NCBI GenBank assembly: GCA_037147235.1
Contig: JBAWVO010000351.1
Coordinates: 1 to 6,296 of the forward strand
Length of the DNA stretch: 6,296 nt
Direction: 5' to 3'
DNA from: JANXQG01 sp037147235
GTDB lineage: Bacteria > Planctomycetota > Planctomycetia > Pirellulales > Thermoguttaceae
In this document: one piece after another, positions 1 to 3,430 of the stretch
Layout of the letters: each line of letters opens with the position of its first letter
How positions within the stretch are numbered: position 1 is the first letter of the stretch
The notes under the pieces: model-generated
Seen by the model: the letters and a program-made list of their open reading frames with translations, nothing else
The model's database searches: none
What the model was told of the DNA's origin: nothing
Translations under genes and position numbers: made by a program

Positions 1-126
1 TTTACCAACCCCTATTATTGCCTCGGCGAGGCAGCGTTTCATCCCATTACAATTACAATTATTCGCGTTCCGCACATGGAACCGGAAGAGCCATTGAGTG
101 CATTTGCTTCCACGCCACCGACATAA
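1..126 (+). CDS. possible 3' end of an unrecognised upstream gene
   Basis: Frame 1 is open from the first base of the window to a TAA at 124-126, giving 41 codons with no start seen. The tail is proline- and threonine-rich (it ends in STPPT) and matches no family I recognise. A 41-codon open stretch can easily arise by chance, and codon third positions here are less GC-biased than in the genes further down. The stop lies just before the promoter at 132, which would suit the end of a preceding transcription unit. It could equally be plain intergenic DNA, so this is a tentative call. Confidence 0.25.
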   Translation, partial: FTNPYYCLGEAAFHPITITIIRVPHMEPEEPLSAFASTPPT

Positions 127-131
127 GGCCC

Positions 132-160
132 TTGTCAGCCTTGGTTTTTTGAGGTATACT
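132..160 (+). promoter_or_regulatory. sigma-70-type promoter for tRNA-Thr and probably the downstream genes
   Basis: TTGTCA at 132-137 (five of six bases of the -35 consensus) and TATACT at 155-160 (five of six of the -10 consensus) are separated by exactly 17 bases. Transcription would begin near 167, leaving a leader of about 100 bases before the tRNA. No strong terminator is visible between the tRNA and the next gene, so the same transcript may continue into the TPR gene and tgt; that part is inference. Confidence 0.6.
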
Positions 161-267
161 GAAAAATTCGGTTCTTCTTGTGTTTGATGTCCTAGGGGAG
201 AATCGGTTCAGTGGGTGCCGCAGGCATTATACAACGCAGTCGATAAGTTCAATCAAGGTAACAACTT

Positions 268-339
268 GCCATCGTAGCTCAGTGGTAGAGCACGGCTTTC
301 GTAAAGCCGGGGTCGTGAGTTCAACTCTCACCGATGGCT
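268..339 (+). tRNA. tRNA-Thr, anticodon CGT
   Basis: A complete 72-nucleotide cloverleaf is visible. The acceptor stem pairs 268-274 with 332-338 over seven base pairs. The D stem GCTC/GAGC lies at 277-280 and 288-291 with a loop containing GG. The five-pair anticodon stem (293-297 with 305-309) encloses the loop TTCGTAA, whose anticodon CGT at 300-302 reads the threonine codon ACG. The T stem GTGAG/CTCAC (315-319 with 327-331) encloses the standard loop TTCAACT. The base at the discriminator position, 339, is T. CCA is not encoded (the next bases are CTT), so it must be added after transcription. It lies 97 bases before the TPR gene. A C34 anticodon is not a queuosine target, so its closeness to tgt is not a substrate relationship. 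Confidence 0.96.
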
Positions 340-350
340 CTTTGGCAGGC

Positions 351-370
351 ACCTCGTGAAGTATCGAGGT
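351..370 (+). repeat. short inverted repeat between tRNA and TPR gene
   Basis: ACCTCG at 351-356 and CGAGGT at 365-370 are perfect inverted copies enclosing an 8-base loop. The hairpin starts 11 bases after the tRNA end. It lacks a following T tract, so it does not look like an intrinsic terminator. It might mark a 3' processing site of the tRNA or be incidental. Confidence 0.3.
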
Positions 371-436
371 TACTCGGGTTTCATGCGAGCGGCAGTGTAC
401 TTTGGCCGCGAGGAACGTCAGGAGATAGTGGATTAG

Positions 437-1756
437 ATGGTCACAACCGCGGAATTCGACGTCAAGCAGGCGATTTTGAACAATGGCCCCTTCGGTCCCG
501 CCGAAGTAAAACAGATTCGCGAGACTATTTGCAAGGATCACGCGAACCTTCATCTTCTCCGCGAAGCGGTTAATGAATTGCAGACCAGGGAGGAGCAAAC
601 CCCGGCAAGCATGGTCCGTCTGGGGGTTGCATTCTACCTCTTGGGCCGCTACTACCGGGCCTCCGAAGTGCTCAAGCAGGCCGACGGTGGTGCGATGGCT
701 CGCTACTACCTAGCCAAATCGCTGTTCGCCCGCAATCAGTATCAGGATGCCGTCGCAAGCTACCCGTTGGCGGAAAAAGCTGGCTATGACGCCGGTCAAT
801 GCGCCCTGGATCGAGCGGAGGCACTGCGCTATGCAGGCAATCCGCAGGCCGCTCTGGCCGTACTGGACAACCTATTCGGCGCGGTGGAACAAACGTCCGA
901 GTATCTCTACCAACGTGGTGCCACGGTGGCGGCTGTCGGCGGCAACCCGACCGAAGTTGTCGCTTTGTACGAGCGGGCCGTCGAGGCCGATCGCACGCAT
1001 CCCGGCGCGCTGTTTGGACTGGCCTTGGAGAATGATCGCTACGGAAATGACGACACGGCCTTGGAATTTTACAGACGTGCCGCATCGTCTTTTCCATCGC
1101 ACGTCGGTTCGCTGCTGAATCTCGGTTTGCTTTACGAAGATCGCGAACAGTACGAGAAGGCGGCGCAGTGCTACCAGCGGGTTTTGGATGCCTACCCCGA
1201 TCACGCTCGTGCCGCACTGTTCTTCAAGGACACCGAGGCGTCGAACGAGCAGTTCTATGACGACGACGCCGTGCGGAAGCGCGATCGGATGGGGCAGGTG
1301 CTTAGCATTCCCGTGTCGGACTTCGAGCTTTCGGTCCGCAGTCGGAACTGCCTGGAAAAGATGGGTATCAACACCCTGGGCGACCTCTGCCGCACCACCG
1401 AAGTGGAACTGCTGGCCAGCAAGAATTTCGGTGAAACGAGCCTGGTGGAAATCAAGGAAATGCTTGGTTTGAAAGGTCTGCGGCTCGGTCAATTTGCCCC
1501 CGAACGCCCGGCCTCCGAGGTGGAACCTGAGCCGCTCTCGGCCGATGAGCAGGCCACCTTGGCCAAGTCCGTTGCTGAATTGAATCTCTCGGTTCGTGCC
1601 CGCAAGTGCATGATCCGCATGGGCATCAACATCCTAAGCGAGTTGGTTCGCCGCACATGCGACGACCTGTTGGAGTGCAAAAATTTCGGTGTGACGAGCC
1701 TCAATGAGGTTCGCGAGAAGATGGGGGTATTTGGGTTAAAGCTCCGGGGAGAATAG
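437..1756 (+). CDS. TPR protein with two tandem RNA polymerase alpha-CTD-like domains
   Basis: The 439-residue protein has no signal peptide or membrane segment and should be cytoplasmic. Residues about 57-256 form a series of TPR-like helix pairs; the clearest are 187-220 and 221-254, each ending in an FP or YP turn. A charged linker follows. Residues 291-351 closely resemble the C-terminal domain of the RNA polymerase alpha subunit, and 378-437 form a second copy; the linker between them (352-377) is Pro/Glu-rich. In copy 1 the residues matching E. coli R265, N268, C269, G296, S299 and E302 are R301, N304, C305, G332, S335 and E338; K298 is replaced by T334. Positions matching D259 and E261, which touch sigma and activators, are D295 and E297. 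Copy 2 keeps R387, C391, G418, S421 and E424 but has K390 for N268. The protein lacks the alpha N-terminal dimerisation domain, so it is not rpoA. ATG 437 is preceded by AGGAG at 420-424, a rather long 12-base spacer. Architecture is clear; function is unknown. Binding promoter DNA or RNA polymerase, with TPRs recruiting a partner, is inference. tgt follows 2 bases after the stop. Confidence 0.9.
   Translation: MVTTAEFDVKQAILNNGPFGPAEVKQIRETICKDHANLHLLREAVNELQTREEQTPASMVRLGVAFYLLGRYYRASEVLKQADGGAMARYYLAKSLFARNQYQDAVASYPLAEKAGYDAGQCALDRAEALRYAGNPQAALAVLDNLFGAVEQTSEYLYQRGATVAAVGGNPTEVVALYERAVEADRTHPGALFGLALENDRYGNDDTALEFYRRAASSFPSHVGSLLNLGLLYEDREQYEKAAQCYQRVLDAYPDHARAALFFKDTEASNEQFYDDDAVRKRDRMGQVLSIPVSDFELSVRSRNCLEKMGINTLGDLCRTTEVELLASKNFGETSLVEIKEMLGLKGLRLGQFAPERPASEVEPEPLSADEQATLAKSVAELNLSVRARKCMIRMGINILSELVRRTCDDLLECKNFGVTSLNEVREKMGVFGLKLRGE
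1746..1752 (+). promoter_or_regulatory. ribosome binding site that supports a CTG start for tgt
   Basis: GGGGAGA lies inside the last codons of the TPR gene. It sits 6 bases before CTG at 1759, a normal Shine-Dalgarno spacing. It would lie directly against ATA at 1753, too close to serve that codon, and about 90 bases from GTG at 1843. It is the main reason for placing the tgt start at 1759. Confidence 0.55.
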
Positions 1757-1758
1757 CC

Positions 1759-2871
1759 CTGAAAGCATTTTCCTTTCATCTCCACCATACCGACGCCACG
1801 ACGGCTGCGCGGCGGTCGACCTTCGTTACTCCCCACGGCGCGGTGGAAATGCCCGCCTTCATGCCGGTAGGAACCTTGGCCAGCGTCAAGGGGCTGGAGA
1901 TCGAGCAGCTCCGCGGCACCGGGTCGCAGATGGTGCTGGCCAACACCTATCATCTGGCCCTGCGGCCGGGTGAACACGTGGTGGCGGAACTGGGTGGGTT
2001 ACATTCTTTCATGGGCTGGGACGGCCCGATCTTGACCGATAGCGGCGGTTTTCAGATATTCAGCCTAGCGCACATGGCAAAAGTCAGTGAGCAGGAGGCT
2101 GTCTTTCGCTCGCACATCGATGGCCGTCTTCTGGCTATTTCGCCGGAACGCGCGGTGGCCATCCAGGAGGCATTGGGGAGCGACGTGGCGATGGTGCTCG
2201 ATCACGTCGTGCAATTACCCAACGAGCCGGCCGTGGTCCGCGAAGCATGTGAGCGATCGATCCGTTGGGCTGCCCGGTGCCGTGCTGCGGCTCGGCGGAG
2301 CGATCAGGCCCAGTTTGCCATCGTTCAGGGGGGGCTTGATGCCGATCTCCGCGTTGAATGTGCCGAAGAACTGAGGAAGCTTGACTTTCCCGGCTATGCC
2401 GTCGGCGGGTTGAGCGTTGGCGAGGCACCCTGCGAGATGTATCGCATCCTCGACGTCACGGTGCCGCACTTGCCTGTCGACCGGCCGCGGTACTTGATGG
2501 GGGTAGGCCGGCCGGAAGACCTGCTGGAAGCGGTCGCTCGGGGGATCGACCTGTTCGATTGTGTCATGCCGACGCGAAATGGGCGAAACGCGATGGCCTT
2601 TACCGATGCCGGGCCGATTCGGCTGCGAAATCTGCAATATGAGCGCGATCCACGTCCTCTGGAAGAGGGGTGCCCTTGCCCAGCTTGTCGGCGGAGTCGG
2701 GCGTACATTCGACACCTTTTCATGGCCAGGGAAATGCTTGGCCCGATCCTGCTTTCGATCCATAACCTGACGTATTACCAGAGATTGCTAGCCGGGGCGC
2801 GGGCAGCGATCCAGGCCGATCGTTTTGCCCCGTATCGTGCGGAAAAAATCCTCGGTTGGAGTAGCCAGTAG
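1759..2871 (+). CDS. tgt: tRNA-guanine transglycosylase (queuosine pathway)
   Basis: Tgt swaps guanine 34 of tRNA-Asp, -Asn, -His and -Tyr for a queuosine precursor (preQ1 in most bacteria, queuine in eukaryotes). It acts in the cytoplasm. With the chosen start the protein has 370 residues, close to the usual 370-390. Visible landmarks: PAFMPVGT at 32-39; TDSGGF with the general-base Asp at D94; LDHVV with D148; Q190 in VQGG; GGLSVGE at 216-222; the nucleophile D267 in FDCVMPTR; and the zinc ligands C305, C307, C310 and H335. Homologues start near the FSFHL segment encoded from 1768, but no ATG, GTG or TTG exists in this frame from the stop at 1705-1707 up to GTG 1843. That GTG would delete the conserved ARR..TPHG strand, so I use CTG 1759, just after GGGGAGA. 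The gene begins 2 bases after the TPR gene's stop, implying co-transcription and perhaps translational coupling. The pocket residue matching Zymomonas C158 is V150, as in eukaryotic enzymes. Identity is secure; the start is less so. Confidence 0.95.
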   Translation: MKAFSFHLHHTDATTAARRSTFVTPHGAVEMPAFMPVGTLASVKGLEIEQLRGTGSQMVLANTYHLALRPGEHVVAELGGLHSFMGWDGPILTDSGGFQIFSLAHMAKVSEQEAVFRSHIDGRLLAISPERAVAIQEALGSDVAMVLDHVVQLPNEPAVVREACERSIRWAARCRAAARRSDQAQFAIVQGGLDADLRVECAEELRKLDFPGYAVGGLSVGEAPCEMYRILDVTVPHLPVDRPRYLMGVGRPEDLLEAVARGIDLFDCVMPTRNGRNAMAFTDAGPIRLRNLQYERDPRPLEEGCPCPACRRSRAYIRHLFMAREMLGPILLSIHNLTYYQRLLAGARAAIQADRFAPYRAEKILGWSSQ

Positions 2872-2909
2872 GGGTAAGAAATAATTGTCGGCTAGTTAGG
2901 TCGTTCCTC

Positions 2910-2938
2910 TTGTTGCTTACGCGACAATAAGTTAAAAT
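2910..2938 (+). promoter_or_regulatory. candidate sigma-70-type promoter for yajC-secDF
   Basis: TTGTTG at 2910-2915 (three of six -35 bases) and TAAAAT at 2933-2938 (five of six -10 bases) are spaced by 17 bases. Transcription would start near 2945, giving a yajC leader of roughly 100 bases. Such a promoter would let yajC-secDF be expressed apart from tgt, and the 171-base gap is large enough for it. The weak -35 keeps confidence moderate; read-through from tgt is also possible. Confidence 0.4.
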
Positions 2939-2948
2939 TCAGGGCTAC

Positions 2949-2974
2949 CAACATGTTGCGGATTGTTGTCAACA
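2949..2974 (+). repeat. two adjacent palindromes with CAACA/TGTTG half-sites
   Basis: CAACATGTTG at 2949-2958 is a perfect 10-base palindrome. TGTTGTCAACA at 2964-2974 is a second palindrome around a single central base. The four half-sites run CAACA, TGTTG, TGTTG, CAACA within 26 bases, starting a few bases after the predicted yajC transcription start. As DNA this could be an operator. As RNA it allows alternative hairpins, pairing 2949-2953 with 2964-2968 or 2954-2958 with 2970-2974. No function is shown. Confidence 0.35.
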
Positions 2975-3028
2975 GCCAGCCGCATGAAAGAAATCGATGC
3001 CGCCGGGTAGGTCGAGGGCCTGCTAGAT

Positions 3029-3034
3029 AAGGGA
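3029..3034 (+). promoter_or_regulatory. ribosome binding site deciding the yajC start
   Basis: AAGGGA is followed by 8 bases and then GTG at 3043. The alternative in-frame ATG at 3052 would be 17 bases away, which is too far, so the GTG is preferred. Confidence 0.55.
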
Positions 3035-3042
3035 TTTTTGCC

Positions 3043-3411
3043 GTGAATACCATGCTGAACACGCTTGCAATCTTGTTTGCCCAAGGCGATGGCGGTGGCG
3101 CGGCCACGCCCAACATGCTGACAAGCATGTTGCCGATGGTCGTTGTTTTTGCGGCGTTCTGGTATTTTATCCTCTACATGCCCATGAAGCGTGAAAAGGC
3201 CCGCCAGGCGGCCTTGTTCGCCGGCATCAAGAAAAATGATCGCGTTCTCACCACCAGCGGCATCTACGGTGTGGTTACGAACGTCAGCAAAGAGTCGAAT
3301 GAAGTTACTCTGCGGATTGACGAAGCCACCAACGCGAAACTTCGCGTGACTCTCAATTCGATCTCGCAGGTTTTGGGCGGCGAACCGGCTGCCGACACCC
3401 CCTCAAAATAG
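3043..3411 (+). CDS. yajC: preprotein translocase accessory subunit YajC
   Basis: YajC is a small inner-membrane protein that associates with SecDF and the SecYEG channel; its exact job is unsettled. The 122-residue product has a short glycine/alanine-rich N-terminus, one membrane segment at about 29-46 ending in YFILYMPMKR, and a cytoplasmic domain. That domain carries the family pattern: a basic stretch with KARQ, then KKNDRVLTTSGIYGVV at 63-78, then a beta-rich part with VTLRID. Size fits the family (usually about 100-130 residues). GTG at 3043 is chosen over ATG 3052 because AAGGGA lies 8 bases upstream of it. The gene sits between tgt and secDF, its classical location, and ends 19 bases before secDF, so the two are almost surely one operon. 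A strong hairpin (3111-3132) lies within its early codons. Confidence 0.93.
   Translation: MNTMLNTLAILFAQGDGGGAATPNMLTSMLPMVVVFAAFWYFILYMPMKREKARQAALFAGIKKNDRVLTTSGIYGVVTNVSKESNEVTLRIDEATNAKLRVTLNSISQVLGGEPAADTPSK
3111..3132 (+). repeat. perfect 9-bp hairpin inside the early yajC coding region
   Basis: CAACATGCT at 3111-3119 and AGCATGTTG at 3124-3132 are perfect inverted copies around the 4-base loop GACA. It covers roughly codons 23-30. Its CAACATG and CATGTTG arms also occur in the leader palindrome at 2949-2958, and its AGCATG arm is complementary to CATGCT at 3051-3056 near the start codon. It might influence translation, but it could be a by-product of encoding the repeated Met-Leu pairs. 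Confidence 0.4.
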
Positions 3412-3430
3412 CTTTTGCAGGAATTCTTTC

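Noticed and set aside
20..32. GCCTC/GAGGC hairpin near the left edge as a terminator
   Set aside because: The stem is only 5 bp with a 3-base loop and has no T tract after it.
268..339. tRNA-Thr as a substrate of the neighbouring Tgt
   Set aside because: Tgt acts on G34 in GUN anticodons; this anticodon is CGT, with C at position 34.
872..1492. 206-codon open frame on the minus strand
   Set aside because: It lies entirely antisense to the TPR/alpha-CTD gene, has no recognisable domain, and the plus-strand frame has strong family evidence.
437..1756. Annotation of this gene as rpoA
   Set aside because: It has TPR repeats in place of the alpha N-terminal dimerisation domain and two CTD copies instead of one, and no ribosomal-protein genes flank it.
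2884..2928. ATTGTCG/CGACAAT inverted repeat as a tgt terminator
   Set aside because: The 7-bp stem encloses a 31-base loop and is not followed by a T run; it also overlaps the promoter candidate, so it is weak as a terminator.
2984..3010. Upstream mini-ORF (8 codons) in the yajC leader as an arrest peptide
   Set aside because: It has no ribosome binding site and is far too short to resemble known secretion-monitoring arrest peptides.
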